Origin: Polaromonas sp. OV174
GTDB taxonomy: Bacteria; Pseudomonadota; Gammaproteobacteria; Burkholderiales; Burkholderiaceae_C
Direction: 5' to 3'
Assembly (NCBI RefSeq): GCF_900112285.1
Contig: NZ_FOKZ01000009.1
Coordinates: forward strand, 62,001-126,000
Length of the DNA stretch: 64,000 nucleotides
Shown: piece after piece, positions 43,401 through 52,952 of the stretch
Layout: the number at the start of each line of letters is the position of its first letter
How positions within the stretch are numbered: the stretch's first letter is position 1
Program-made: the position numbers and the translations under genes
The notes under the pieces: generated by a model
What the model was told of the DNA's origin: nothing
The model's input: the letters and a program-made list of their open reading frames with translations, nothing else
Database searches by the model: none

Positions 43401-43947
43401 CAGCCACCACATGACGTTCGTCATCCGCACGCTGGGCGCGCTGCAGCTCCAGGTAAAAGCGATTCGGGAAAAGGCCGCTCAGATAGCGGGCGCACTCCGT
43501 CGCCCGTGCGCTGTCGCCTTGCAGCAGCGCCTGTCCGACAGCGCCGCCCTGCGCGCCAGACAGGGCAATCAAGCCCTCATTGAGCTCCTCAAGCCACTCC
43601 AAGGTGATGACGGCCTGATCGCGCACCACATTTTTCGTCCAGGCCCGGGTGATCAGTTCTGAGAGGTTTAGATAACCCTGGCGGTTTTGCACCAGCAGCA
43701 GCAGCCGGACCGCCGGCGCAGCAGCGTCTTTCCCCGGCACTTGCACCCAGACATCGGCACCAATCAAGGGTTTGACACCGGCGCCACGCGCCTCCTTGTA
43801 CAACTTGACCGTGCCAAACAGATTGCATAGATCGGTAATGGCCAGCGCCGGTTGCAGGTCGGCAGCGGCGGCGGCAACGATTTCATCAATGCGGTTGGTG
43901 CCGTCAACGACTGAAAACTCGGTGTGGATTCTTAAATGGACAAACAT
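40441..43947 (-). CDS. dnaE: DNA polymerase III alpha subunit
   Basis: Main replicative polymerase. 1168 residues from the ATG at 43947 (MFVHLRIHTEFSVVDGT); the frame is open to 44082 but that overlaps the divergent trhO region. PHP domain at the N-terminus, polymerase site MPDFDIDFCQGNRD near residue 405, and GPGRGSGAGSLVAYAL just before it. An OB fold lies near the C-terminus. Divergent from trhO (88-bp gap). Confidence 0.96.
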   Translation of the reverse strand: MFVHLRIHTEFSVVDGTNRIDEIVAAAAADLQPALAITDLCNLFGTVKLYKEARGAGVKPLIGADVWVQVPGKDAAAPAVRLLLLVQNRQGYLNLSELITRAWTKNVVRDQAVITLEWLEELNEGLIALSGAQGGAVGQALLQGDSARATECARYLSGLFPNRFYLELQRAQRADDERHVVAAVQLAAQLRLPVVATHPVQFLTYEDYEAHEARVCISEGEILGNARRVRKFTREQYFKSAAQMEALFADLPSALANTLEIAKRCNLTLELGKPQLPDYPTPEVNGVRMSPEDYFRHASFEGLEERLLQLYPDTALRDAKRAEYVARLEFEIKTILNMGFPGYFLIVSDFIKWAKNNGCPVGPGRGSGAGSLVAYALKITDLDPLQYNLLFERFLNPERVSMPDFDIDFCQGNRDRVIDYVKDKYGHAAVSQIVTFGTMAARAVIRDVGRVLDFPYGFCDGISKLIPNKPGQAVTLQLPPPGGGSGKLVYAMEAEPVLAEREANEEDVHTLLELARKLEGLTRNVGMHAGGVLIAPGKLTDFCPLYQQPGSGSAVSQYDKDDVEAIGLVKFDFLGLATLTILELAREFIVGRHPGQENFAFETIALDDRATYGLFQEGKTEAVFQFESIGMQRMLKDARPTRLEDLIALNALYRPGPMDLIPSFVARKHGREVVEYPHPLVEPVLAETYGIMVYQEQVMQTAQVLGGYSLGGADMLRRAMGKKKAEEMAEHRQIFRKGAAEKGIGEQQADEVFDLMEKFAGYGFNKSHAAAYSLLAYHTAWLKVHYTAEFFCANMTQEMDDTDKLKVLYEDANKFNITFEPPNVNTGTYRFEPITNKVIRYGLGAIKGTGRQAIEAIVTAREEGGPFASLYDFCVRVDRSRMNKRTVEALIKGGAFDTIELNRAALLASVERAFEFAAATQANANQGGLFDMADSHGSSTQEPPLVEADVFGVKARLVLEKTAIGFYLSGHLFDEVEAEVRQFARRKIEDMSDSRDPQMLAAIVGDLRVINGSRGKLIIFKLDDKTDVLEASVDEATFNTYRNLLKDDELVIVQGTLQGASERFGRRFKVTQVWDLESARCRFGKYLRVAVNGRAPDIARMVKDFPPRPEMTDQGELNRGLSVRLSLRREGATAELQLGEAAKFFPTDAALISWKTQADRGLAKIVYE

Positions 43948-44034
43948 GCGCTTCATTTTAGGTCTGGGGCCGGCTGGCCAGTGGGCCAATGCCCTGCTGT
44001 GCGGCAGGTCGGCTTGCCTACAATTGGGCACATC

Positions 44035-44790
44035 ATGCAAATTCTGAACATTGCAGCGTACAAATTTGTTGCGCTGGACCACCTGCCCGAGTTGCAGGCA
44101 GCCGTGCAGGGCCAGCTGCAGCCCCTCAACATCCAGGGCACGGTACTACTCGCCGAGGAAGGCATCAACCTGTTTCTGGCCGCCAGCCCCGGCGACATTC
44201 ATGCTTTTTTGGCATGGCTGCGGGCCGATACCCGTTTTAATGACCTGGAGATCAAGGAAAGCTGGTCGGCAGCCCAGCCCTTTCGCAAGCTGCTGGTAAA
44301 AATCAAGCCCGAAATCATTCGCATGAACCACCCGGCCATCAGGCCCTCAGCGGGTCGCGCTCCGGCGGTTGACGCCGCCACACTCAAGCGCTGGCTGGAT
44401 GCCGGGCATGACGATGGCGGTCGGCCCGTGGTCACGCTGGACACGAGGAACGACTTTGAGGTTGACGTCGGGACCTTTAAAAACGCGATCGACTGGCGCA
44501 TCACCAAGTTCACCGAGTTTCCGCAAGCCGTGCAGGAGCACCGTGAGGCGCTGCAGGGCAAGACCGTGGTGAGTTTTTGCACCGGCGGCATTCGCTGCGA
44601 GAAAGCCGCTATCTACATGCAGGAAGCCGGCATCAGCCATGTTTACCAGCTCGATGGCGGCATTCTGAAATACTTTGAGGACATCGGTCACGCCCATTAC
44701 GACGGTGACTGCTTTGTGTTTGATCAGCGCCGGGCCGTGGATGCGGCGCTCCAGCCAAGCATTGATGCGGCCGCGGCATCTGACGTTTGA
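44035..44790 (+). CDS. trhO: tRNA uridine(34) hydroxylase TrhO (rhodanese family)
   Basis: 251 residues from the ATG at 44035 (MQILNIAAYKFVAL). The N-terminal acylphosphatase-like part (GTVLLAEEGINLFLAA) precedes a rhodanese domain with LDTRNDFEVDVGTFKNAI and the active-site Cys in FCTGGIRCEKAA. The family hydroxylates U34 of tRNAs with oxygen. E. coli homologue yceA. Confidence 0.93.
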   Translation: MQILNIAAYKFVALDHLPELQAAVQGQLQPLNIQGTVLLAEEGINLFLAASPGDIHAFLAWLRADTRFNDLEIKESWSAAQPFRKLLVKIKPEIIRMNHPAIRPSAGRAPAVDAATLKRWLDAGHDDGGRPVVTLDTRNDFEVDVGTFKNAIDWRITKFTEFPQAVQEHREALQGKTVVSFCTGGIRCEKAAIYMQEAGISHVYQLDGGILKYFEDIGHAHYDGDCFVFDQRRAVDAALQPSIDAAAASDV

Positions 44791-44823
44791 TGGCGGCGGC
44801 CTGAGCTGCCGCTGAGATTTAGA

Positions 44824-45699
44824 TCAGGCCTTGCGTTCAGGCAGAGGGATGAACTCGTCATCCCCGGCCACCCGCCCCATCTTCTGCGCCACCCAGTCAT
44901 CCCCAGCCTGAACGATGCGCTCCTTGCGGCTGGAGACAAAGTTCCACCAGATGAAGCGGCGCGCCTCCAGGGCGTCGCCCCCTATCACCACTAGCCGCAC
45001 CGGGGTGCTGGCACTGATCTGCGCGGCCACCCCGGGCGCCAGAACGGCCAGGGTGTGCGCCGCGACGGGCTCGCCGTCCACCATCAAGTCGGCATCGACG
45101 GAGTACAGCGCCAACTCGGCGGCCAGCGCCGGCAATTCCAGGCTGGCGCCTGCGGCAAGCGCAATATCCAGGTAAATGGTTTTGGAAAAGGTCTTGACCG
45201 GCGATGTCTGGCCAAAAGCCTCGCCTATCAGCACCCGCACCTGTGCCCCACCCATGGACAGCACGGGAATCGCCGCAGCCGGCGTGTGCACAAAGTCAGG
45301 CGCCACCTCTTCATAAGCCTCAGGTAAGGCCGCCCACAGCTGCAAGCCGTGGTTGAGGTAAGCCTGGCCGCGCAAGTCCTCGGGACCGCGCTCTGAGTGC
45401 ACAATGCCCCGCCCGGCCGTCATCCAGTTGATGGCGCCTGGCTCTATGCGCTGCTCCGAGCCCAGGCTGTCGCGGTGCATGATGGCACCCTCAAACAGAT
45501 AGCTCACCGTGGCCAGTCCGATGTGCGGGTGTGGCCGCACGTCATGGTTGGTGCCGGGCTGCACGCTGACCGGGCCGAAATGGTCAAAAAAGAGAAATGG
45601 GCCCACCGACTGGCGCTGGGCGGCAGGCAACAGGCGGCGCACCAGAAAACCGCCCCCCAGGTCTTTGTCGTGCCCGCGCAATGTGAGTTGAACGCTCAT
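44824..45699 (-). CDS. Pirin family protein
   Basis: 291 residues, bicupin. The metal site is in RPHPHIGLATVSYLFEG (two His) followed by AGRGIVHSE (His, Glu). The C-terminal cupin ends in FIWWNFVSSRKERI. Some pirins act as quercetinases, others as redox sensors. Overlaps the OsmC gene by ATGA (45696-45699), so the two are one unit. Confidence 0.92.
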   Translation of the reverse strand: MSVQLTLRGHDKDLGGGFLVRRLLPAAQRQSVGPFLFFDHFGPVSVQPGTNHDVRPHPHIGLATVSYLFEGAIMHRDSLGSEQRIEPGAINWMTAGRGIVHSERGPEDLRGQAYLNHGLQLWAALPEAYEEVAPDFVHTPAAAIPVLSMGGAQVRVLIGEAFGQTSPVKTFSKTIYLDIALAAGASLELPALAAELALYSVDADLMVDGEPVAAHTLAVLAPGVAAQISASTPVRLVVIGGDALEARRFIWWNFVSSRKERIVQAGDDWVAQKMGRVAGDDEFIPLPERKA

Positions 45700-46103
45700 G
45701 ACAGACGCTCCACATGGGTGGTGATTTCGGTGCTAACCACTGTCATCAGCTTGTGCACAGGGCATTTGTGCGCCACCGCCTGCAACTCCTGCAACTGGGC
45801 GTCCGTCAAATCACCCTGTATTTTGAGTTTGGCCGCGAGGCGGTACACGCCGGCGCGCTCGGCCGAATCGTCGCGCTCCACCACGGTATGGATGTCGTCG
45901 ACGGGAATCCCTTTTTTTCGGGCGTACCACATCACCGTCAAGGCCTTGCAGGCGCCCAGCGCGGCGTCATACAGATCATGCGGACTGGGGCCGGCATCGG
46001 CACCACCTTCTGCCTCACTTCCATCGACCAGCAGCGCGTGGCTGCGAATGGTGAGATGCTGGGCCATTGCCGCCGAGCGGTCGCGTTTCAGTTCGATTGT
46101 CAT
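45696..46103 (-). CDS. OsmC/Ohr family protein
   Basis: 135 residues. The first Cys is in LGACKALTVMWYARK and the second in VAHKCPVHKLM, the two redox cysteines of organic hydroperoxide reductases of the OsmC type. It precedes a pirin gene with translational coupling and follows a flavodoxin-type gene (31-bp gap) in a leftward group. Confidence 0.92.
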   Translation of the reverse strand: MTIELKRDRSAAMAQHLTIRSHALLVDGSEAEGGADAGPSPHDLYDAALGACKALTVMWYARKKGIPVDDIHTVVERDDSAERAGVYRLAAKLKIQGDLTDAQLQELQAVAHKCPVHKLMTVVSTEITTHVERLS

Positions 46104-46134
46104 GATGGCTTCCTATGGGTTTGTGCATCTGGTT

Positions 46135-46695
46135 TTAACGCTGAAATTTGCCCGCCACGCCGGCCACCCGTTTGCCAAAATTCCGGGCCGTCTCCAGGTC
46201 GCCTGGAAGCATCTCACCGGCACCCGCGTCGGAAGGCGTCTGGGCCATGGCGCCGCTGTAGGCCCCCAGGTAGTTGGCATCGTTGCGCTGCGCCGCCTTG
46301 CTGTTGCTGGGCAACACACCCAGGCTGACCCAGATGCCACCATGCTGCATGGCCAGGGTAAAAAGGTAATTCAACGTTGACAGCTTGTCGCCATCCATGG
46401 CGGCACTGTTGGTGAAGCCGGCAAACAGCTTGTCCTTCCAGGCTTGGTTTTGCCAGATCCGGGAAGAGGCATCGGCAAAGCGCTTGAATTGCCAGCTGAC
46501 ATTGCCCATGTAAGTGGGCGAACCCATGATGATGGCGTCGGCGGCCAGCAGCGTATCCCAGCCGCCTTCGGGCAGCTGGCCGTCGGCATCAATGACCAGC
46601 AGTTCCGCGCCAGCCCCCTCAGCCACCGCTTGCGCCATGCGCTGGGTATGGCCGTATCCGGAGTGGTAAACCACCACCACTTCTGCCATTTTCAT
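46135..46695 (-). CDS. WrbA-like flavodoxin family NAD(P)H:quinone reductase
   Basis: 186 residues. The FMN phosphate loop is YHSGYGHTQRMAQAVAEG at residues 10-27; GSPTYMGNVSWQFKRFAD near 57 and the central strand AMQHGGIWVSLG are typical. It reduces quinones by two electrons. It stands between DoxX and OsmC genes; a terminator lies just upstream of it at 46728-46768. Confidence 0.9.
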   Translation of the reverse strand: MKMAEVVVVYHSGYGHTQRMAQAVAEGAGAELLVIDADGQLPEGGWDTLLAADAIIMGSPTYMGNVSWQFKRFADASSRIWQNQAWKDKLFAGFTNSAAMDGDKLSTLNYLFTLAMQHGGIWVSLGVLPSNSKAAQRNDANYLGAYSGAMAQTPSDAGAGEMLPGDLETARNFGKRVAGVAGKFQR

Positions 46696-46727
46696 GCTCC
46701 TGAGCCAAGGGTATTAAAGATGTTCGC

Positions 46728-46768
46728 AAAAAAAAATCGCTCAACAACGCCCGGGCGCTATTGAGCGA
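46728..46768 (-). terminator. Rho-independent terminator after the DoxX gene
   Basis: Read leftward: TCGCTCAA, inner GCGCCCGGGCG, TTGAGCGA, then nine T (46728-46736). It lies 21 bp beyond the DoxX stop, so the DoxX transcript ends here and the flavodoxin gene needs its own promoter. Confidence 0.88.
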
Positions 46769-46788
46769 CATTATCAGAAGAAAGTGAT

Positions 46789-47199
46789 TTAGTTGCCGCG
46801 CTTGGCGTCAACGCTCCAGTCGCCTGCACCCCAGGCAGCGATGCTCAACAAGCCACCAACGATGGCCATATTCTTCATGAACAGCAGCGAAGGAATCATC
46901 TGCTGGTCGGCGGGCAGCGCCCAATAGGCGTGGAAAAAGAAGCTGGCCACGAGCGTGAAAAAGGCAAGAGCCAGCGCGGCCCAGCGGGTGCCAAAGCCCA
47001 GGATCAATGCCAGTCCACCGACGACTTCAACCACCAATGCCACGGCCGTGCCGACCTGGGGCATGGGCAGGCCCACCGAAGCCGAATAAGCCACCATACC
47101 GGCAAAGCCGGTGATCTTGGCGATGCCTGCGGGCAGAAAAAACCAGGCCATGAGCAGACGGCCAACCAGCGCCAGTGGGTTTTTGAAAGATTCGAGCAT
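46789..47199 (-). CDS. DoxX family membrane protein
   Basis: 136 residues, four membrane segments starting with LVGRLLMAWFFLPAGIAKIT, then VALVVEVVGGLALILGFGTR and ALALAFFTLVASFFFHAYWA. DoxX proteins are small membrane proteins often next to quinone and pirin genes. It follows the second pirin gene by 109 bp and ends at the terminator. Confidence 0.92.
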   Translation of the reverse strand: MLESFKNPLALVGRLLMAWFFLPAGIAKITGFAGMVAYSASVGLPMPQVGTAVALVVEVVGGLALILGFGTRWAALALAFFTLVASFFFHAYWALPADQQMIPSLLFMKNMAIVGGLLSIAAWGAGDWSVDAKRGN

Positions 47200-47308
47200 G
47201 AAAAGTCCTTTGTTAAAAAAAGTAAATGGGAAAATGATGGGTTAAAAAATGAGGATAGGCAAGCCTTATGAAGCAACGCCCACTCCCTACACGGAAGCTG
47301 ACGGCACC

Positions 47309-48010
47309 TCAGGGCGCCAGATCAAAGACCAGTACTTCTGCCGATTGACCATGGGCCAGTTGCAAGCGGCTTTCGGCTTGCAGGGCGGCGGCATCGCCAG
47401 CTTGCAGCTGTTGCCCGTTGACTTCGAGCTGGCCACGAACCAGATGCACATAGGTTTTGCGCGCGGGGTCCAGCGCCAGCGTGATGGCCTCGTCACCGTC
47501 CAGCAGGCCCGCATACATTCTGGCGTCGGCATGAATCGTCACCGAGCCCTGCGCGCCATCGGGTGAGGCCACCAGCCGCAGCGTGCCGCGCTTGTCAGCA
47601 TCGGCAAAGGTTTTCTGCTCGTAGCTGGGGGCAATGCCGCTCACATTGGGTTCTATCCAGATTTGCAGGAAATGCGTGGTCTGGCCCTCGGCGTGGTTGA
47701 ACTCGCTGTGCTGCACGCCAGTGCCCGCGCTCATGCGCTGCACATCACCGGGCGGTATGCCCTTGATGTTGCCCATGCTATCCTTGTGCGCCAGCTCACC
47801 GCTCAGCACATAGCTGATGATTTCCATGTCCTTGTGCCCATGGGTGCCAAAACCCCGGCCCGCCGCAATGCGGTCTTCGTTGATGACGCGCAAGTTGCCA
47901 AAGCCCATGTGCGCCGAATCGTAGTAGCCGGCAAAGGAAAAAGAATGGAAAGACTTGAGCCAGCCATGGTCGGCGTAGCCGCGTTCGCTGGAAGTTCTTA
48001 AAGTCATCAT
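47309..48010 (-). CDS. Pirin family protein (YhhW-like)
   Basis: 233 residues, the short bicupin type. Metal ligands: FGTHGHKDMEIISYVL and GTGVQHSEFNH. The N-terminal DHGWLKSFHSFSFAGYYDSA is typical of YhhW. It is divergent from the LysR gene at 48125 with 114 bp between, which is the usual arrangement for a LysR target. Confidence 0.93.
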   Translation of the reverse strand: MMTLRTSSERGYADHGWLKSFHSFSFAGYYDSAHMGFGNLRVINEDRIAAGRGFGTHGHKDMEIISYVLSGELAHKDSMGNIKGIPPGDVQRMSAGTGVQHSEFNHAEGQTTHFLQIWIEPNVSGIAPSYEQKTFADADKRGTLRLVASPDGAQGSVTIHADARMYAGLLDGDEAITLALDPARKTYVHLVRGQLEVNGQQLQAGDAAALQAESRLQLAHGQSAEVLVFDLAP

Positions 48011-48124
48011 GACGCGTTCCCTTCAAGTGGTGTCTGCAATAGCTCTACTGTAGGACTCGGCAGTGGCCGGGTGATTGCGTAAGTTTGATGGCATCATTCA
48101 AATTATTTGAATGATCATCGTTTT

Positions 48125-49072
48125 ATGGCCAATCACCAGATCCGCAATTCGCTGACGCCCGAAATCATTGCCCTGATAGGCGCCGTGGACCGTACCGGCA
48201 GCATGGCGGCAGCCGCGCGCGAGCTCGGCGTGGTGCCCAGCGCCCTCACCTATCGCATTCGCCAGCTGGAAGACGTTCTCGATGTGCTGCTGTTTGACCG
48301 CTCCTCGCGCCAGGCCAGGCTGACCGTGGCCGGCCAGGAGCTGCTGCGCGAAGGCAACCGCCTGCTGGCGGAACTCGACGCCATCGCCAACCGAGTCAAG
48401 CGCGTGGCGACCGGCTGGGAGCCGCAGCTAACCCTGGCCGTTGACAGCGTGATCTCGCGCACCACCGTGATGGAGTTGTGCGAAGCTTTTTTTGCACTCA
48501 ACCCGCCCACCCGCCTGAAGATCCGCGAAGAGTCGCTGTCTGGCACGTTTGAGGCTCTGAGCTCGGGCCAGGCCGACCTGGCCATAGGCGTGGCGATTGA
48601 ACCTTCGGCAAGCAAGTCGATACAAAGCAAGCCATTGGGCGCCCTGCACTTCGTCTACGCGGTGGCACCGCACCACCCGTTGGCCCAGGCCGCCGAGCCC
48701 GTCACCGACGCCATGCTGATGCCGCACCGCGCGGTGGCCGTGGCCGATTCGGTGCAGCGTGGCAGCGGCGTGACGGTGGGACTGCTGGGCGGCCAGGACA
48801 TATTCACCGTGCCCGGCATGCAGGAAAAACTCTATGCCCAGCTGCGCGGCCTGGGCGGTGGTTTTTTGCCGGAGCACCTGGCGCGCCCGCATATCGCCAG
48901 CGGCCGGCTGGTGGAGAAAAGGATGCAGCGGGCGCCCCGCCTGATCCCACTCAGCTATGCCTGGCGCCGCAGCGACGACGGCATTGAGGGGCGCGCTCTG
49001 CAGTGGTGGCTTGAGCAACTGAGTCATCCCAACACCCGCCAAGCGCTGCTGGAGCGCGAGCAGTCCCTGTAA
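48125..49072 (+). CDS. LysR family transcriptional regulator
   Basis: 315 residues from the ATG at 48125; a second ATG at 48107 in frame is possible. The winged helix is AVDRTGSMAAAARELGVVPS then ALTYRIRQLEDVLDVLLFDR. The effector domain follows from residue 90. It is divergent from the YhhW-like pirin and DoxX genes and likely controls them. Confidence 0.94.
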   Translation: MANHQIRNSLTPEIIALIGAVDRTGSMAAAARELGVVPSALTYRIRQLEDVLDVLLFDRSSRQARLTVAGQELLREGNRLLAELDAIANRVKRVATGWEPQLTLAVDSVISRTTVMELCEAFFALNPPTRLKIREESLSGTFEALSSGQADLAIGVAIEPSASKSIQSKPLGALHFVYAVAPHHPLAQAAEPVTDAMLMPHRAVAVADSVQRGSGVTVGLLGGQDIFTVPGMQEKLYAQLRGLGGGFLPEHLARPHIASGRLVEKRMQRAPRLIPLSYAWRRSDDGIEGRALQWWLEQLSHPNTRQALLEREQSL

Positions 49073-49171
49073 ATCACCGCTTTCTCGCCAGACGGGTCGC
49101 GGCTGCGTGTAGAGTGTGCTCATGGTTTTCGTTCACGGCCCTTTTTATCCACTCAGAAAAAGTACAGAGAC

Positions 49172-50248
49172 ATGACCAAAAAATCCCGCCCCCGCGCTTC
49201 TGAAAACTCCGCATCGCGCCATATCGCCGTGATCGGTTCCGGCATCGCCGGCATCGCTTGCGCGCGCACGCTGGTGCAAGCCGGCCACCGCGTGTCCGTC
49301 TTCGAGAAAAACCAGGGAACGGGCGGGCGCATGGCGACCCGTGACACCGGGTTTGGCGGTTTTGACCATGGCACGCAATACTTCACCGTGCGTGATGCGC
49401 GTTTTGAGAAGGCGCTGAGCACGGCCAACGGGCTGGTGCGACCCTGGAGCACCAACACCGTTCGCATTCTTGACGAGTTCGGGCGCGTGGTGGCCTCGGC
49501 ACTGCCGCCCAAGGAAGCCCACTGGGTCGCCTCCCCCGGCATGAATGCCCTGGTCAAACACTGGGCCGAGCCCCTGAAGACCAGCGGCTCGCTGCTACTG
49601 GAAACTGAAGTCATAAGCATTGAGGCCGACAAGCTGGAGCCACAGCGCTGGCAATTGCAAACCGAAGGCGTCGGCAACGGCAGCCGCGTGCACTCGGGCT
49701 TTGACGACGTGGTGCTGGCGATACCGGCGGCCCAGGCGCAGGCCTTGCTGCAAAGCTCGCGGCAGGGCAAAGCGATGGTGAAGGCGCTGGGCAAGGTCAG
49801 CGTGGCGCCATGCTGGACCCTGATGCTGGCCTTTCCACACGCGCCCCACCCTCATCTGGCCCACATCGGGCCGCAATGGAACGCGGCGCGCAGCACCCAT
49901 CACCGCATTGCCTGGCTGGCCAGAGAATCTTCCAAGCCCGGGCGCGGCCCGGTTGAACGCTGGACCGTGCAGGCCAACCCCGAGTGGTCGCAGCGCCACC
50001 TGGAAGACGACGACGCGCGCGTCAAGGCCAAGCTGCTCAAGGCCTTCTCGGAGGTCACCGGTATACGCGCAGAGCCGTCGCATGCCGAGGTGCATCGCTG
50101 GCGCCATGCCCAAACCATGGAGCCGCTGGGCAAAAGCCACGCCTGGGATGACAAATCGCGTATCGGCGTCTGCGGTGACTGGTGCCTGGGCCACCGGGTG
50201 GAAGACGGTTTTGTGTCCGGCCTGGAAATGGCTTTGGCCATTCTTTGA
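49172..50248 (+). CDS. FAD-dependent amine-oxidase-like oxidoreductase
   Basis: 358 residues. The FAD-binding GxGxxG is IAVIGSGIAGIACARTLVQA at residue 18, followed by FEKNQGTGGRMATRD and GFDHGTQYFTVRD, the pattern of renalase-like proteins. The end (GVCGDWCLGHRVEDGFVSGL) is the second FAD contact. The substrate is unknown. Confidence 0.9.
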   Translation: MTKKSRPRASENSASRHIAVIGSGIAGIACARTLVQAGHRVSVFEKNQGTGGRMATRDTGFGGFDHGTQYFTVRDARFEKALSTANGLVRPWSTNTVRILDEFGRVVASALPPKEAHWVASPGMNALVKHWAEPLKTSGSLLLETEVISIEADKLEPQRWQLQTEGVGNGSRVHSGFDDVVLAIPAAQAQALLQSSRQGKAMVKALGKVSVAPCWTLMLAFPHAPHPHLAHIGPQWNAARSTHHRIAWLARESSKPGRGPVERWTVQANPEWSQRHLEDDDARVKAKLLKAFSEVTGIRAEPSHAEVHRWRHAQTMEPLGKSHAWDDKSRIGVCGDWCLGHRVEDGFVSGLEMALAIL

Positions 50249-50281
50249 TTTTTAATTCTTGAATTGCACGAGGCGGTGACG

Positions 50282-51268
50282 GTGGGGTTTGGGTTTTATA
50301 GAGGCAGATTCGCACCCTCACCGACCGGCCCGCTGCACGCCGGCTCACTGGTCGCAGCACTGGCCAGCTGGCTGGATGCGCGGGCGCACCACGGCCAGTG
50401 GCTGATTCGGATTGAGGACGTGGACACGCCGCGCTGCGTGCCCGGAGCGGCACAAACCATTCTTGAGCAGTTGGCGGCCTGCGGCCTGCTGCCAGACGAA
50501 GCACCGGTTTACCAGTCGCAGCGCTCTGCCCTCTACCAGCAAGCCTTGAATCAACTCCTTGGCCAGGGCCAGGCCTATCCCTGCGCCTGCACGCGCCAGG
50601 ACATCGCCCAGGCGCTGGCCGCTGCCGGGCAGTCGCGGCAACGCCATGGCGAACTGGTCTACCCCGGCACCTGCCGCCTGGGCCTGCAAGGCCGGGCGGC
50701 GCGGGCCTGGCGCTTTCACACCGAAAAATTTAAGCAAAATACGCCTCCAGCCCAATCAGCACAAGCGCAAGAAGCTACAAAAACAGTAGCAATCAGCATT
50801 CAAACAACGACCTCGTCGACGTCTCAGGTGCAGTGGCAAGACCGGCTGCTGGGCGCGCAAACGCAGAATGTCGACCGCGAGGTCGGCGACTTCGTGCTCA
50901 AGCGGGCCGATGGTTTCTGGGCCTACCAGCTGGCCGTGGTGGTGGACGACGCCGAGCAAGGGATCACCAACATCGTGCGCGGTCAGGATCTGGCCGACAA
51001 CACGGCGCGGCAAATCTTGCTGCAGCGCGCCCTAGGCCTGCCCACGCCGCGCTACCTGCACACGCCGCTGGTGCTGGGAGCGAACGGCGAAAAGCTGTCC
51101 AAGCAAAACGGCGCCCAGGCGCTGGACACCCGCCAGCCGCTGCAACTGTTGCAGCAAGCTGGCCTGGCGCTGGGCCTGCCAGGCGGCATACAAGCCGACA
51201 CACCGGCCGACTGGTTAGAGCAAGCCGTGCCGCTGTGGGCAAGCCGACTAAAATTGGCGGGTGATTGA
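50282..51268 (+). CDS. gluQ: Glutamyl-Q tRNA(Asp) synthetase with repeat-coded insertion
   Basis: Loads glutamate on the queuosine of tRNA(Asp). No ATG is available; the GTG at 50282 has GAGG nine bases upstream, with GTG 50276 and TTG 50264 as alternatives. Motifs: [16 protein letters not shown], and KLSKQNGA as the KMSKS counterpart. Between FHTEKFKQN and [10 protein letters not shown] there is an extra segment of about 35 residues ([18 protein letters not shown]...) coded by a small repeat. The stop overlaps the trmB start. Confidence 0.92.
   Translation: MGFGFYRGRFAPSPTGPLHAGSLVAALASWLDARAHHGQWLIRIEDVDTPRCVPGAAQTILEQLAACGLLPDEAPVYQSQRSALYQQALNQLLGQGQAYPCACTRQDIAQALAAAGQSRQRHGELVYPGTCRLGLQGRAARAWRFHTEKFKQNTPPAQSAQAQEATKTVAISIQTTTSSTSQVQWQDRLLGAQTQNVDREVGDFVLKRADGFWAYQLAVVVDDAEQGITNIVRGQDLADNTARQILLQRALGLPTPRYLHTPLVLGANGEKLSKQNGAQALDTRQPLQLLQQAGLALGLPGGIQADTPADWLEQAVPLWASRLKLAGD
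50743..50790 (+). repeat. Small interspersed repeat, copy 1, inside gluQ
   Basis: GCCTCCAGCCCAATCA, then CACAAGCGCAAGAAGCTAC, then AAAAACAGTAGC. The same order occurs at 57079-57127. The right part is a hairpin (GCTAC / GTAGC). Confidence 0.75.
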
Positions 51269-52010
51269 TACTTCCTCCTCCAACCCGCCCATCCCGCCTG
51301 CCGTGCCTGAAGGCGCTCCCGGTGACCCAAGCCACCACCGCACCATACGCAGCTTCGTGCGGCGCACCGGCCGCACCACGCTAGGCCAGGCCAAGGCCTT
51401 TGCCGATGTCGGTCCCAAATTCCTGCTGAGCTACAGCGGGCAGGCCATGGACTACGCGGCCGTCTACCAGCGCAGCGCGCCCACCATTCTGGAAATCGGC
51501 TTTGGCATGGGCGAAGCCACCGCCCACATCGCCGCCCTGATGCCGGAAAAAAACTTCCTCTGCTGCGAAGTGCACACGCCCGGCGTGGGCGCACTGCTCA
51601 AGCGCATTGATGAGCAGGCGCTCGGCAACATCCGCATCCTGCAGCACGATGCCGTGGAAGTGATTGACAACATGCTGCCGCTGGCCAGCCTGGACGGCGC
51701 GCACATTTTTTTCCCCGACCCATGGCACAAGAAAAAACACAACAAGCGCCGGCTGATCCAGGCCCCGCTGATTGCCAAGCTGGCGGCCCGCCTCAAACCC
51801 GGCGGCTACCTGCACTGCGCCACCGACTGGCAGCCCTATGCCGAACAGATTCTCGAAGTCCTGAGCGCCGAAGCCTTGCTGCAAAACACGGCCGACACTG
51901 CTAATGGCGGCTACGCGCCCAAGCCAGACTATCGGCCGCTGACCAAGTTTGAAAACCGCGGCATCAAACTGGGCCACGGCGTCTGGGACGTGGTGTTCAC
52001 GCGGGTGTGA
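51261..52010 (+). CDS. trmB: tRNA (guanine-N7-)-methyltransferase
   Basis: Makes m7G46 in tRNA. 249 residues from a GTG that overlaps the gluQ end by 8 bp. The AdoMet site is [16 protein letters not shown] and the tRNA/catalytic motif [19 protein letters not shown]. The first 25 residues are low complexity. The rluA-type gene follows with a 4-bp overlap. Confidence 0.95.
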   Translation: MIDTSSSNPPIPPAVPEGAPGDPSHHRTIRSFVRRTGRTTLGQAKAFADVGPKFLLSYSGQAMDYAAVYQRSAPTILEIGFGMGEATAHIAALMPEKNFLCCEVHTPGVGALLKRIDEQALGNIRILQHDAVEVIDNMLPLASLDGAHIFFPDPWHKKKHNKRRLIQAPLIAKLAARLKPGGYLHCATDWQPYAEQILEVLSAEALLQNTADTANGGYAPKPDYRPLTKFENRGIKLGHGVWDVVFTRV

Positions 52011-52915
52011 GCATGCTCGCTGCCCACGGCGGCCTGCCCACGCGGCACGGCGTCAGCCCGAGCTGCGTCGGCCTGCCGGCAGGTGACTGGCCGACCTTCA
52101 CCGAGTTCCTGGTGCAGCGTTTTCCTGCCATCACGCGGGCCACCTGGCTGCAGCGCATGCGAGACGGCGAGGTGGTCGATGAATTTGGCGCCGCCGTCAC
52201 GGCCGAGCGGCCCTACCGTGGCCACATGCGCCTGTACTACTACCGCGCCCTGCCCAGCGAGGCCCGCATTCCCTTCGAGGCCACGGTGCTGTTTCAGGAC
52301 GCGCATCTGGTGGTGGCCGACAAGCCGCATTTCCTGCCGGTCACGCCTTCCGGCCACTACCTGCAGGAAACGCTGCTGGTGCGGCTGAAAAACCTGTTGG
52401 GCATTGACACGCTGATACCGCTGCATCGGATAGACCGCGAAACCGCTGGCCTGGTGCTGTTTTGCATCCAGCCCGCCGAGCGTGACGCCTACCAGGCTTT
52501 ATTTCGGCAACGCGACATCAGCAAGCATTACGAAGCCATCGCCCCGTGGCGAGCCGGCCAGACCTTTCCGCTGCTGCGCAAAACCCGTATCGAAGAAGAT
52601 GAGCCATTTTTCCGGCAGCGCGAAGTGCCGGGCGAGCCGAATAGCGAAACCTTGATTGAGCTGCTGGAAATCAAAGGCGAGAGGGCTCGCTATGCGCTAA
52701 GCCCCGTTACCGGAAAAAAGCACCAGTTGCGCGTTCACATGAACGCGCTGGGCCTGCCGATTCAGAATGACAGCATGTACCCGCCACGTGAAGTGACGCC
52801 CGACGACGACTACAGCCAGCCGCTACAACTGCTGGCCAAGTCGATCGCCTTTACCGACCCCTTGACCGGTCAGGCCAGGCGGTTTCAGAGCGGGCTCAGT
52901 TTGTCGTTTGCCTGA
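52007..52915 (+). CDS. RluA family pseudouridine synthase
   Basis: 302 residues from a GTG overlapping the trmB stop; an ATG at 52013 is an alternative. The catalytic Asp is in [15 protein letters not shown] near residue 145, and [19 protein letters not shown] matches the RluA C-terminal motif. A degenerate S4-like part precedes. The RNA target cannot be told from sequence. Confidence 0.93.
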   Translation: MSMLAAHGGLPTRHGVSPSCVGLPAGDWPTFTEFLVQRFPAITRATWLQRMRDGEVVDEFGAAVTAERPYRGHMRLYYYRALPSEARIPFEATVLFQDAHLVVADKPHFLPVTPSGHYLQETLLVRLKNLLGIDTLIPLHRIDRETAGLVLFCIQPAERDAYQALFRQRDISKHYEAIAPWRAGQTFPLLRKTRIEEDEPFFRQREVPGEPNSETLIELLEIKGERARYALSPVTGKKHQLRVHMNALGLPIQNDSMYPPREVTPDDDYSQPLQLLAKSIAFTDPLTGQARRFQSGLSLSFA

Positions 52916-52952
52916 ACCGGACTCACACCGCGCACGGTTTTCGAGTACGGAC